In this document: piece after piece, positions 46,585 to 56,152 of the stretch
Numbering within the stretch: position 1 is the first letter of the stretch
Layout of the letters: each line of letters opens with the position of its first letter
Assembly (NCBI GenBank): GCA_949317995.1
Contig: OX439043.1
Coordinates: 984,501 to 1,048,500 of the forward strand
Direction of reading: 5' to 3'
Origin: Acholoe squamosa
Taxonomy: Eukaryota; Annelida; Polychaeta; Phyllodocida; Polynoidae
DNA length: 64,000 nt
The notes under the pieces: model-generated
What the model was told of the DNA's origin: nothing
What the model saw: only the letters and a program-made list of their open reading frames with translations
Databases searched by the model: none
Position numbers and translations under genes: made by a program

Positions 46585-49323
46585 TTAGGTCACTGCAGTC
46601 CTCTGGGCAATTCGAGGGCTGCGACGAACGTATCTCCCCTTCTCGGATAGTTCTTTATCGGACCTGGCAGTCTGAAGAGCCTTTTCTAGGTGTTTCTTAG
46701 CCTTCGAGACACCTTTCCTCTTCTTTTTGTCTTCACCTGCCGAGACTTTTTTAACTCCCCCACGCTTAATCGGTGTTGGCGTGGGTGCCACTGATTCGGA
46801 ACACTTCTTAGGCCTACCATGGCCTCGCTTCACTGTAGTGTTCTTTACCTGGTCTATTATACGATTCTGGTTCAGGATCTTTCCGGAACCTTCACCATAC
46901 ATTTCTGTGGAGGTCTCCCTCCCAGACCATTTCCTTAATCTAGCCACATTTGACTTATAAAGTCTACCAAGGTCAGATTTAATAATTACGGTACAATCAC
47001 TGATAACTTGTGTTACCGTGAAGGGACCATCCCAATTAGATGCTAATTTTATGTGTCTAAGTGGTTCATGTAATCTGAGAACTCTGTCTCCGGATTGGAA
47101 TTTCCGATGCTTTAGATCGGTATCATATCCAGCTTTCTGCCATTTGGCACTTTTCTCCAAATCAATTCGGACAGACTCATATGCTTTTTTAAATCTGTCT
47201 CTTAAACATTCCACAAAAACTACATGGCAAGGTAGTTCCAGGTCCATCCCTACGACTCCAAATACTAAGTCGGCAGGCATTATCAGATCCTCTCCGAATA
47301 CTAAAAGGTTCGGAGTACAATTTGTACTTGAATATACCGTACTGTTATAAGCATGTGTCACAAAATGACATTGCTCATCCCAGTCGTCCATATGTTCATT
47401 GACGAGTGACTTTAGAACTTGGATAAGGGTTCTATTAAACCTTTCTACCAATCCGTCGCTTTGTGGCCTATACGGGTTGGTTCTAGTCTTACAAATAGCT
47501 AAGTATTCGCACATACCCTGCCAGAGATTTGATTCGAATTCTCTGCCTTGGTCACTGTGTAGCATTAATGGTACACCGAAACTTAGTACCCAACCTTTTA
47601 CAAAGGCTTCGGCACAAGTAACTGCTTTGTGGTCCGGTAGTGGAAATACTTTAGTGTATTTTGTGTAATAATCACACACTACCATCATACAGGTATTGTC
47701 ATTAGCGGTTGTATTCAATCCACTAATGATATCTACCCCGATTCTTGCGAATCTAACTCCGAAAAGTTCTTGGGATAGGGGAAGTTTGCCCATCCCGGGT
47801 CCGGATTTGTTTTTACAACAATCCGGACAGGTGATTACCCATCTTTGCAAGTCTCTTGTCATGCCAGGCCAGTAGTATTTTTTGGAAAGTCGTGCCAACG
47901 AGCGTTTCCTTCCGAAATGACCACTGGTCCGATGTCCATGACAGAAGTACATAATGTCATGTCTCATGGCATGTGGTATCACCACTTGCATGATTTTCTC
48001 ACCATTATTACATGGCTTCCAACGGTATAACACGCCTTTCCGGACTTCAAGCTCGGTCCATTGAGCAAGAAACCTTCTCATTTCTCGATTTTCCAGAGAG
48101 ACCTCAGGTCTAACTGGACGTATACCCTTTGGTACTAATTGCAGTAGCTGCACAGTTATCGAGTCAGCTTCCTGGAAACGTCGTATGTGATCCATAGACC
48201 AATCCAGTATACTGGCAACTAGGGGTTCGAATGGTCTTCGAATCCCTGCTAACACTGCCCTATGAGCTCCACAATCAGTACAATCCGGATTATCACATTT
48301 CCGGATTGGTATTCGAGACAAAGCATCAGCATTTAAATGCTTCACTCCAGGTCTATGCTGAATCTGGTGATGTTCAAGCCCATATTCTGATAGATGGGCT
48401 AACCATCGGCCTAACATTCCTTCAGCATCTTGGAAGTTCAGTAGCCATCTTAAAGAGGAGTGATCCGTACGTAATGTAAAGTTCGTTCCCCATAGAAAAT
48501 GTTTGAACTTCTTGGTATATACGACTACTGCTAACAACTCTCTTTTGGTTGTGCAGTAATTGCGCTGAGTTTTGCTCAGTGTATTGCTGGCAAAGGCAAT
48601 AGGTACCTCTCTCCCATTTTGGACTTGCGAGAGAGCTGCACCAATGCTATCATTACTAGCATCAGTATCCAGTATGAAATGATCCGTTTCATTCGGATAT
48701 TGTAATACCGGAGTACTCGTGAACAGGTCTTTTAGCTTTTGAAAAGCAGATTCCTGTTCATGCGTCCAAGGAAATTTTTCCTTGGTACTTCCTGGAGTCC
48801 AGTTAGCTATTGCTTGTAATGGATAACTGACTCTAGAATAATTCGGAATAAATTCCCTATAATAGGAACAGAATCCTAAAAAGGACCTCACTTCTTTGGG
48901 TGTTTTAGGTCTATTCCAATTCGTAACTGATTCGATTGTCTCCGGATCAGCTTTTATTCCTTCATCACTAATGATGCGGCCCAAATAATTTATGGACTTT
49001 CTAAACATGTGGCATTTCTTAGGTTTCAATTTGAGACCATTAGAGATAATACGTTCTAGTACCATTTTTAGGTTATTAGAACACTCTTCGAATGTTTTTC
49101 CGAAGACTATGACATCGTCAAGGTATACAAGACATCTTTTCCACAATAAATCACTTAGGATTGTTTCCATCATTGCTTCAAATGTTGCTGGTGCATTGCA
49201 CAAACCAAACGGCATTACGTTATATTGGAATAGCCCAATATGACTCGAAAATGCAGTTTTCTCCATATCTGAAGGATTCATCCCCACTTGCCAGTAACCT
49301 GATTGCAAGTCTAGGGTACAAAA
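46585..49323 (-). CDS. pol: pol, second part: RT core, RNase H, integrase
   Basis: The frame continues from an in-frame TAG at 49324-49326. Counting from codon 49308, the RT motifs FGLCNAPATFE (34-44) and YLDD (62-65) are intact. RNase H has acids D214, E257, D282 and D328. Integrase has an H459-X4-H464-X29-C494-X2-C497 zinc site and a D526, D586-X35-E622 catalytic triad. A DGPF segment (about 760) resembles the GPY/F module, and the last 90 residues are Lys-rich. It synthesises and inserts the element's DNA. All the catalytic residues I looked for are present, so the stop just upstream is the main defect. Confidence 0.95.
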   Translation of the reverse strand, partial: FCTLDLQSGYWQVGMNPSDMEKTAFSSHIGLFQYNVMPFGLCNAPATFEAMMETILSDLLWKRCLVYLDDVIVFGKTFEECSNNLKMVLERIISNGLKLKPKKCHMFRKSINYLGRIISDEGIKADPETIESVTNWNRPKTPKEVRSFLGFCSYYREFIPNYSRVSYPLQAIANWTPGSTKEKFPWTHEQESAFQKLKDLFTSTPVLQYPNETDHFILDTDASNDSIGAALSQVQNGREVPIAFASNTLSKTQRNYCTTKRELLAVVVYTKKFKHFLWGTNFTLRTDHSSLRWLLNFQDAEGMLGRWLAHLSEYGLEHHQIQHRPGVKHLNADALSRIPIRKCDNPDCTDCGAHRAVLAGIRRPFEPLVASILDWSMDHIRRFQEADSITVQLLQLVPKGIRPVRPEVSLENREMRRFLAQWTELEVRKGVLYRWKPCNNGEKIMQVVIPHAMRHDIMYFCHGHRTSGHFGRKRSLARLSKKYYWPGMTRDLQRWVITCPDCCKNKSGPGMGKLPLSQELFGVRFARIGVDIISGLNTTANDNTCMMVVCDYYTKYTKVFPLPDHKAVTCAEAFVKGWVLSFGVPLMLHSDQGREFESNLWQGMCEYLAICKTRTNPYRPQSDGLVERFNRTLIQVLKSLVNEHMDDWDEQCHFVTHAYNSTVYSSTNCTPNLLVFGEDLIMPADLVFGVVGMDLELPCHVVFVECLRDRFKKAYESVRIDLEKSAKWQKAGYDTDLKHRKFQSGDRVLRLHEPLRHIKLASNWDGPFTVTQVISDCTVIIKSDLGRLYKSNVARLRKWSGRETSTEMYGEGSGKILNQNRIIDQVKNTTVKRGHGRPKKCSESVAPTPTPIKRGGVKKVSAGEDKKKRKGVSKAKKHLEKALQTARSDKELSEKGRYVRRSPRIAQRTAVT

Positions 49324-49806
49324 CTAACTGTTTCCTCCTAAGGAGTCAATGGTTTCGTCTATTCTCGGTAATGGATAAGAATTCTTTTTCGTTACTCCAT
49401 TCAACTTCCTGTAGTCTATGCAAAAGCGGATAGTACCGTCTTTCTTTGTTACCATACACACAGGACTACTCCATGGACTATTGGAAGGGACTATTACATC
49501 CTGTTCCAACATCTTGTTTATTTCCTCTTCAGCTACTCTCTTTTTCGCTAAAGGTAACCGTCTATACGGTATTTTAAAGGGTTCCGCATCTCCAGTATCT
49601 ATTTTATGTACTACCTTATTTGTCATACCTAGTTTCTCACCAGGTTTGGCAAAGGCAGTCCTATACTGACAGAGCAAATCATAGAACTCTTTCCGGTGTT
49701 CCGGATCTTCTAATGAAGTTTCTTCATACAACTTGAGTAAGTCTTCCGAAATTTCATCATTTCCTGTTACCTTTTGTAAGTTTAACTTACTATCCGTTAC
49801 AGTTTC
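49324..49806 (-). CDS. pol: pol, first part: RT N-terminal region, ending at an in-frame TAG
   Basis: The frame opens after the protease stop (TAG, 49807-49809) and is in register with both the protease and the downstream pol frame. It holds the RT fingers: [20 protein letters not shown] and [11 protein letters not shown]. It ends at TAG (49324-49326), immediately before the conserved FCTLDLQSGYWQ block. That point is normally uninterrupted in gypsy-type RTs, so this stop very likely inactivates this copy unless it is read through. Confidence 0.9.
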   Translation of the reverse strand, partial: ETVTDSKLNLQKVTGNDEISEDLLKLYEETSLEDPEHRKEFYDLLCQYRTAFAKPGEKLGMTNKVVHKIDTGDAEPFKIPYRRLPLAKKRVAEEEINKMLEQDVIVPSNSPWSSPVCMVTKKDGTIRFCIDYRKLNGVTKKNSYPLPRIDETIDSLGGNS

Positions 49807-50820
49807 CTAAAGGGTCACGTTTCCAAAAACTTGTCCCTTTTTCAAGTAGATAGTACTGTTTCCAGTATTGGAGACAGGTACTACCGACCAGGACGCATTT
49901 GCTACAATAGTGTCTGCAGATATTAATCCGATACTTGACAGAGTAGCTACATCCGGTTCTATCACTGCAGGCTTATTGCACATTGCAGGATCACTTCTTA
50001 CTAGCACATCACAGGCTACTCCCGGAGGGATTCGCACAGTGTGTGCCACACTAGCCATACTGCTCACTTGTCTCAGTACACATCTAACCTTTACAGGATA
50101 CGGGTATTTCACACTCAACACTCCTGATTGGGGTTCCAACACAACTCCATACAGGGATGCGAAATCCAACCCAAGTATCCCCTCATCTGCTATATCCGCA
50201 ACGGTGGCGCTCATGACATAGTCATGTACTCCATCCAATTGTAGCTTCACACAAGTTCTACCATACGTCTGCAAGGTACTGCCATCGGCCATCTGAGCAC
50301 TTCCTCCCGATTTGAGAGTATCATGTTCATCCGGTATAAGATCATAGAACCTCTTGGAGATACAGGAGTGGCTAGCTCCCGTATCCATGAGAAATTCGGC
50401 AGATCTTCCGTTAACAGTAAGGCAAACATACCACCGCCTTCCGTTTAAAACAGAGGGCATATCCGTGATGATCGGAACATCATTGTTCACACCAGGAGTC
50501 GATCCACATCCTTTCAGGTATTCCAGACAAGGATGACCCGGGGGCAGGTGGGCACTACCAACCCTGGCTAGCTCATAGCCGCCTGCCTCGTTACTGATAT
50601 CGGGTTTCCCCTGTGCTCCCGTGGCACCTGTTATATCAGCTTCCCTAACCTTCCGGGTGTCTACAACCACCTCGGTGCTAGGCGAGTTTGCTACTACATG
50701 CGAACTATCATCACGGATGGTAATATCATGGCAAGATTTGTCACTGGGATCCCCTTCTTTGCCCGTCGGGAGACCCCTCCTTAGTTTTCCTCTGTACTTA
50801 TTCCAGAGACACCCTCCTGT
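49807..50820 (-). CDS. pol: Retropepsin-like protease
   Basis: The protease frame is open from 50820 and overlaps the end of the nucleocapsid frame by 40 nt in the -1 register. Counted from the GTG at 50670, the active-site motif is FLMDTGASHSC (D96-T97-G98), and a second conserved segment is EGILGLDF. Upstream of the catalytic region is a Gly/Asp-rich linker. Retropepsins are aspartic proteases that act as dimers to process the Gag-Pol polyprotein. The frame ends at a TAG that is in register with the RT frame. Confidence 0.9.
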   Translation of the reverse strand, partial: TGGCLWNKYRGKLRRGLPTGKEGDPSDKSCHDITIRDDSSHVVANSPSTEVVVDTRKVREADITGATGAQGKPDISNEAGGYELARVGSAHLPPGHPCLEYLKGCGSTPGVNNDVPIITDMPSVLNGRRWYVCLTVNGRSAEFLMDTGASHSCISKRFYDLIPDEHDTLKSGGSAQMADGSTLQTYGRTCVKLQLDGVHDYVMSATVADIADEGILGLDFASLYGVVLEPQSGVLSVKYPYPVKVRCVLRQVSSMASVAHTVRIPPGVACDVLVRSDPAMCNKPAVIEPDVATLSSIGLISADTIVANASWSVVPVSNTGNSTIYLKKGQVFGNVTL

Positions 50821-51287
50821 CTACGAGGGACAGGTTTCTCAGCCATACATTCGGGAGCATAGTGCCCCAGTTTCTGGCATCTGAAACATCTCCTTTGAGA
50901 TTTATCAACTCTCGGTCTCTTTAGAGCTTCTGTTAATCCGGCTATTAATGTTTCCATCATATTAGTAGGAGCAACAGTGGCTGCCACAGTTGGCTTCGCC
51001 GTAGAGGTTACATTGCCAGATTGAGTCGGTCCGGAAGCTGTTTTACCAGCAACGGATCCTCCCCTCCCTCTCGAATGTACCTTCCTATACCGCTTTTGTC
51101 GGTAATACTTTCCAGCTACCTGGACTGATCCAATATATTCTCCGTTTTCATCGGAGACATAATTATCCTCCTCATCAGCCTCATGCGAATCGACCGGGGC
51201 TAACTGGGAAGTTTCATATATCGGAGCAGGTGTACCTCCGTATTGAAACGGAGCTGCTCTTACCGGGTTAGGTCCTAGACCTACCAA
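50781..51287 (-). CDS. gag: Nucleocapsid region of Gag with CCHC zinc knuckle
   Basis: This frame is in the same register as gag and is separated from it only by one TGA (51288-51290). Its first codon is TTG, so it is not an independent gene. It carries a basic Arg/Lys/Gly-rich segment (about 60-80) and one knuckle CFRCQKLGHYAPEC (C-X2-C-X4-H-X4-C, about 134-147), the typical RNA-binding module of nucleocapsid. The stop at 50781 follows GAG GAA AAC, next to the -1 overlap with the protease frame. Confidence 0.9.
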   Translation of the reverse strand: MVGLGPNPVRAAPFQYGGTPAPIYETSQLAPVDSHEADEEDNYVSDENGEYIGSVQVAGKYYRQKRYRKVHSRGRGGSVAGKTASGPTQSGNVTSTAKPTVAATVAPTNMMETLIAGLTEALKRPRVDKSQRRCFRCQKLGHYAPECMAEKPVPRRQEGVSGISTEEN

Positions 51288-53573
51288 TCATTTCTTCATG
51301 TCATGTCCATCAATTGATATGAACAGGTCACTGAAGGAAGTGTCATCCTTCCAAGAATCCCAAACTACTTGTTTGTGATCTGGATCCCGCAATCCATTGT
51401 AGAATTGTATAAACAACTCCTGTAGATAACAGTCATTGTCATGAGCCCAATTCGGATGCGCTTTTGATAGCAAGTCCTGTAGCTCCAAACCAAAGACCTT
51501 GTGAGATTCTTTAGGTTTCTGTGTCCTTTTCTTGAAGCTTACCCACGGATCTTCTCTAACGATTGATCCGAATAGGTATGCGGCACATTCGACCAATTGA
51601 TCATAGGTGCCGTATATTCCGTATGCTGCTCTCCATTGGTTGAGGGCTACTTTTCCACCTTTATTCAACCAACAGATCAAATACGGCAGAGCTTCTTCTT
51701 TTGTCCAGCCACTGCAATTGACTTCATCGACAAAAGCTTGATACCTATCCTTCCATGGATCATTGGAATCATATGGAGGGGGTATCCGTGCCTGTCTACG
51801 TGCCGGATTATTACATCCGCGTAGTCTATCTGCTTCTCGCATGCTCCAGTTCATGACTTCCATGCCATCTGCTCCCTTTCGGTAGCAGTCAATGCCAAGG
51901 TTTTGGATACATTGGCTTCTATCAAAGATGGTTTGCATCCCTGCAGGCATGGAAGTTCTTCTGTTTGGCTTCCTGCCATCTCCTCCCGATCCTGATCCTC
52001 CGGATCCGGATCCTCCTGGGCCGCCTGGAGGGTTCCCTCCTGGTGGACCGTTGTTAGGATAGTGTCCGGATGAACCGCTGGGGCATCCACCACTGTAACC
52101 GGCATTTCCAGCTGTTCCAGAAGATGCATACCTAGGGTAAGAATTATTTTGATTCCATCCCTGATTATAGTTATTACCATTTTGGTAATTACTACTTCCT
52201 GACGGATTATAATTATATCTATATCCATAGGAAGTTGTTCTTGGTTGGTACGTACCGCCGTTAACATTGTTTTGTGGCGGGTTTGGTCTTGGAAAACGTC
52301 CATCATTAGGACCATTACCTTGACCCGAAGGTGGGTTCGGTAATCTTGGACCTGCTGGTGTACTGTGGCCGGGTTGGGAGAAATATGAAGGTGGTGTTAA
52401 CATATGTCTCGGTGGTCCCGGTACTTTCGGTTGTGCTACGGGTGTATTATTGTTAGCTCCAGTAGCACTATCGTGAGTCGCTTTAATTTTATGACTCAAA
52501 TCTGGTATTGGTGGTGCCGGACCTATTGTATCCAGCACAGGAGTTGCTGGTGTAGGTGCGTTTCCATTACCTGCGGTATTATCCGGTTTCTTATATATTC
52601 CGGATACTACATTCTTTTCAGCCCCGTCATCAACGAATGGGTTGTATCTAATTGGAGTTGCATCCTTGGATGATTTACCCAACATTGTAGACACCACAGC
52701 TGGATCTATAGTACCTATAGTTAGCTGGGCGACTTCTACGTATTTGTCTAAGGTTATTGCAGTAGTCTGCAATTCCTGAAGCTCGTTCGTGAGTTTCTGT
52801 CTATCTTCCTCCAGTTGTTTATTGTAAGCTATAATGCCTACCCGGATGGTTTCATTGTCTTCAGCTTGTTTACTACACTGAACTTTCAATTTCTCTAACT
52901 CGCTCTGATAATGGCATATTTCGGATTCGAATTTTGCCTTATCAAGACTTAGTTGATCGTTCGTATCTATGTATGTTTGGATATGAATGTGTCTATTGTC
53001 ATATTCTTTATTGAACGACTTTCTCATTTCCTGAAGTTTTAGTTCTTCATTTTCGAGTTCCTTCATGTACTCACTCCTTCTGGCTTCGAATTCACTTCGC
53101 ATGCCAGTCAGGTCCTCTTCCAGCTGAAGTTTTTCATGGAATACTTCATCTTTAGCTTTGACCAAGGTATTTAGGTTCTCGTTCAAAGTTACATATGTTT
53201 CATTTAACAACAGGACATCCGGTCGTTTAAATTCCTCACCTTCCGGTACCGCATAGGTTAAGTCGCCATCTATAGCGCTGTAATCTAATATTGGTAGTCT
53301 GGGTCTGGGTAATCTATAAGGTAGTTCTCCGAATGTTACCCTTTTTGGCATCGGTGCCGGATGTTCTGGATTAGTACTACCACCAACTTCGAACATCGAA
53401 TTAGTTAACTCGTCAACAAGTGATTGTTGGCCTATTAAGTTACCCTGTCTCTGTATGGACTGTTCACGTCGTACAGAGTCTGGTAGATTTTCCTCACTAT
53501 CATTATAGTGGGGTTCGGGATCTCTCCAAGATGCAGATTCCGCATCTTGGGAGTTTGAATGGGTTTGGAGCAC
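51288..53573 (-). CDS. gag: Gag: coiled coil, low-complexity linker and capsid-like domain
   Basis: The frame is open from about 53594. The listed first codon is GTG, and the first in-frame ATG is at codon 60, so the real start is uncertain. A short out-of-frame ATG reading only a few codons lies just upstream. Residues about 120-275 form a heptad-rich coiled coil. About 330-570 is Pro/Asn/Gly-rich with tyrosines. The last 190 residues show capsid-like features: WVSFKKR, the spaced SHKVFGLELQDLL, and ELFIQFYNGLRDPDHKQ, similar to the retrotransposon Gag pattern. It would form the particle that packages the RNA. A TGA separates it from the zinc-knuckle frame. Confidence 0.85.
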   Translation of the reverse strand: MLQTHSNSQDAESASWRDPEPHYNDSEENLPDSVRREQSIQRQGNLIGQQSLVDELTNSMFEVGGSTNPEHPAPMPKRVTFGELPYRLPRPRLPILDYSAIDGDLTYAVPEGEEFKRPDVLLLNETYVTLNENLNTLVKAKDEVFHEKLQLEEDLTGMRSEFEARRSEYMKELENEELKLQEMRKSFNKEYDNRHIHIQTYIDTNDQLSLDKAKFESEICHYQSELEKLKVQCSKQAEDNETIRVGIIAYNKQLEEDRQKLTNELQELQTTAITLDKYVEVAQLTIGTIDPAVVSTMLGKSSKDATPIRYNPFVDDGAEKNVVSGIYKKPDNTAGNGNAPTPATPVLDTIGPAPPIPDLSHKIKATHDSATGANNNTPVAQPKVPGPPRHMLTPPSYFSQPGHSTPAGPRLPNPPSGQGNGPNDGRFPRPNPPQNNVNGGTYQPRTTSYGYRYNYNPSGSSNYQNGNNYNQGWNQNNSYPRYASSGTAGNAGYSGGCPSGSSGHYPNNGPPGGNPPGGPGGSGSGGSGSGGDGRKPNRRTSMPAGMQTIFDRSQCIQNLGIDCYRKGADGMEVMNWSMREADRLRGCNNPARRQARIPPPYDSNDPWKDRYQAFVDEVNCSGWTKEEALPYLICWLNKGGKVALNQWRAAYGIYGTYDQLVECAAYLFGSIVREDPWVSFKKRTQKPKESHKVFGLELQDLLSKAHPNWAHDNDCYLQELFIQFYNGLRDPDHKQVVWDSWKDDTSFSDLFISIDGHDMKK

Positions 53574-53699
53574 TAATGATCCATTGCCATTCTCCTAGGC
53601 AACTAATTGCCCTGCTGGGTTAGCTTCCGCGAGGCTATCTAACCCATGTACTAGCCGTTCGGACGTTATAACGTCCGGGCTATACACCAGAATTAACTG
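53574..53699 (-). other. 5' leader between PBS and gag
   Basis: A leader of about 120 nt. It contains an inverted repeat (ttcggacgttataacgtccg on the plus strand, about 53658-53677) that could form a hairpin in the RNA. Confidence 0.5.
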
Positions 53700-53711
53700 G
53701 TCACGGCACCA
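53700..53711 (-). promoter_or_regulatory. Primer binding site complementary to tRNA-His
   Basis: The minus strand reads TGGTGCCGTGAC starting one nucleotide after the 5' LTR. This is complementary to the 3' end GTCACGGCACCA of eukaryotic tRNA-His, the likely primer for minus-strand DNA synthesis. Confidence 0.88.
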
Positions 53712-53712
53712 G

Positions 53713-54087
53713 TGTAAGGGGTTGTGGCCTTACGGACCTGGGGGTTCGGGTCTTACGATTCGGAAAGAAAGAGTAAGACAGTGTTTCAAGTGTATGCCAA
53801 CGGTTAGATTTATTACTTAATGCACACTCACGGCTGCCGGATAGTATAGAAGGGGCAGCTAATAATGATTAATGGTGATCTACATTCTGCGGAGGCCAGA
53901 AGGGCCTCTGACGTAGTGGCTGAGCCCTGGGCTTTATATAAGGACCCAGGTGTTCGTCGTCAGATGTCCCCACAGACCCAGATCGGTGCTGCCACCTATC
54001 CGGAACCTGAGGAACGTCTGACGACTCGACTCACCCACCACGCCAGACGGTACCCAACTCTATGGTTAAACAATACGTACCTCTACA
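53713..54087 (-). repeat. 5' LTR (right end of the element in this window)
   Basis: It is 375 bp and differs from the left LTR at about six sites. A TATA-type sequence lies at 53933-53941 and an AATAAA on the minus strand at 53809-53814. Confidence 0.95.
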
Positions 54088-54350
54088 GAAGTATACACTA
54101 TATTTCAACCTTTTCTTCAAAGCAATACTGTAGTCATACTTTTATTAGCTATCAAAATGTTTATACTGAAATTAATGAGTTGCTCACCAGGGCTGTATGT
54201 ATGCATCATATGACGACCAATGATGTATAAAATACAAGTGTGGTCCTTAAACACTTATTTCTCTCACCCAAGATGTGGGAACATGTACCATAAGTCAAGC
54301 TCCCCCCGCCTAGATTAGTACCTGTCATTGCCTACAGGTGGCAGCACGTG

Positions 54351-55703
54351 GGGGCTGTGTACAAATGACATCATGCACTTTTGGACCATTTTTGACCCCC
54401 CTCCCCCCTTGTCATGTTTCGTCATACAACACTTGACCCCCCCTCAGCATGACGTCATGCAGAGAGATACCCCCCCCCCTCAAAGTGCATGAATAGTGAA
54501 GGCCTATAGGCTATAAACAAATTTCAAAAATAGTTCATATAGTGGGTGTGAATTGGCAATAAAGGATAAGATACATGCAAAGTGAAAAAAAGAACTAGCA
54601 CTGATCAACAAATGAACAGAGAAACATGCCAAACACTGTCAGCTTATATAATGTATTGGTCCCTATATACAGGATGTACCATTTACGTGCCTTATACACG
54701 GAGTACTATGGTTGTGATCATACACAAGTATTTCCTGTCACAAAAGGGCTTAAAAACTGTCAAGATCAATAGTCTAATACAGTTAATAATCTGCCTTCTT
54801 TGCAGCGAAAGTTGTACACTTGTCAGCGAAGAGAAAATCGAGAACAGTTATTATTAAGGATCATATAGTTCAAGAGCTTGAATGTATTGATATATTGAGT
54901 GTATTGATTTAATCTGTAACTTGAACCATATACAAGTATAGGCCTACTAAAAATAGGTTTCAGGCCAAAGACTCTGAATTTAGTGAGTGGCCTAATAGAA
55001 GAAAAAAATCTCAGAAAGCATCACAAATTCTCAGGAGACCATCGATTGCAATCCTAGTTACAATTTATTATCTTACAAAGCAATTGAGTCACCTCAGCGT
55101 TTTACTGTAGAATCTGCAAATAAGATGAGTCCGATAGAGTTCCATTCAGACAAAGATGTGGAGAGTAAGTTTGTTATTTATCAACAGGAGGGGGTGGATC
55201 GGGGGAGGAGTAACATAATTTTGACACCTCAAGGACGGGGGGGGGGGAATATCACACCTTTTCAAAATGAAGCCTGTGGATTACTATGGATGCTGCCCTG
55301 AGGCAACAGCAGCAGTTCAGGGGTATTTTAAATGCACCATTTAAGATCCTGAGGGCAGCAGTGACCCTTTTCAAAAAGGATTATAGTGGCCTGGACATCA
55401 CCTTGATTTCAACTGACATTGATGGCAGTGACACACATTGAGTGAGATGTCTGAGGAATGCATGCATGTAGGGCCTATACTATAGGTAATAAATTTATGT
55501 CAGATGAATGCATTAAACTTCCCTACCTTTACTAATCTTTTTACAAAAGTTTTTGTTCTTGCCAAAATCAAAGCATATTGTGATTTCTTGATGACATGAT
55601 GTCATGCAGCCCATGACCCCCCCTCCCCCCTTGTCATGCTTGGTCATGGCAAGTGGGACCCCCCCTCCCCCCCTCCTGCATGACGTCATTTGTACACAGC
55701 CCC
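54351..55703. mobile_element. DNA transposon, non-autonomous, copy 2 (1353 bp, inverted relative to copy 1)
   Basis: The ends are GGGGCTGTGTACAAATGACA and CGTCATTTGTACACAGCCCC, flanked by GTG on both sides (54348-54350 and 55704-55706). Internal blocks such as gaactagcactgatcaacaa and gccaaacactgtcagcttat match copy 1 on the opposite strand. It lacks the 147-bp triplication of copy 1. No transposase frame is seen. Confidence 0.85.
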
Positions 55704-55796
55704 GTGTCCATGTGTTCATGTTAAACCTCAGGGATTGTATTTTGTGTGAACCAATGTTGACCCTTTGCCACTCCCCCTCACAATGTTAGCTTTTCT

Positions 55797-56145
55797 ACAC
55801 AAGCAGCCATTGAGGCCTTGTGGTTATATTATGTACAGCACTTAATGTGGGCAGTTTTAGCACCTATGTATGGGACAGGCTTTAAGCCCTACACAAGCAG
55901 CCATTGAGGCCTTGTGGTTATATTATGTACAGGACTTAATGTGGGCAGTTTTAGCACCTATGTATGGGACAGGCTTTAAGCCCTACACAAGCAGCCATTG
56001 AGGCCTTGTGGTTATATTATGTACAGGACTTAATGTGGGCAGTTTTAGCACCTATGTATGGGGCAGGCTTTAAGCCCTACACAAGCAGCCATTGAGGCCT
56101 TGTGGTTATATTATGTACAGGAATTAATGTGGGCAGTTTTAGCAT
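55797..56145 (+). repeat. 94-bp tandem repeat, about 3.7 copies
   Basis: The unit is acacaagcagccattgaggc, cttgtggttatattatgtac, a(g/a)nacttaatgtgggcag and ttttagcacctatgtatggg. Units are almost identical, and the last one is truncated. Confidence 0.95.
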
Positions 56146-56152
56146 GTTTTCA

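Larger units (their letters stand above)
41237..54087 (-). mobile_element. Complete Ty3/gypsy-type LTR retrotransposon with an extra 3' ORF (12,851 bp)
   Basis: Two 375-bp LTRs with TG...CA ends flank the element. The 4-bp sequence GAAG lies directly outside each LTR (41233-41236 and 54088-54091), which is the target duplication. Read on the minus strand the order is LTR, PBS, gag, nucleocapsid, protease, RT, RNase H, integrase, extra ORF, polypurine tract, LTR. The order RT, RNase H, integrase defines the Ty3/gypsy type. The LTRs differ at about six positions, so the insertion is fairly recent. Three in-frame stops and a -1 frame change interrupt gag-pol, so this copy is either partly decayed or depends on recoding. 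At almost 13 kb it is long for the type, mostly because of the extra ORF and about 2 kb of untranslated sequence. Confidence 0.96.
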
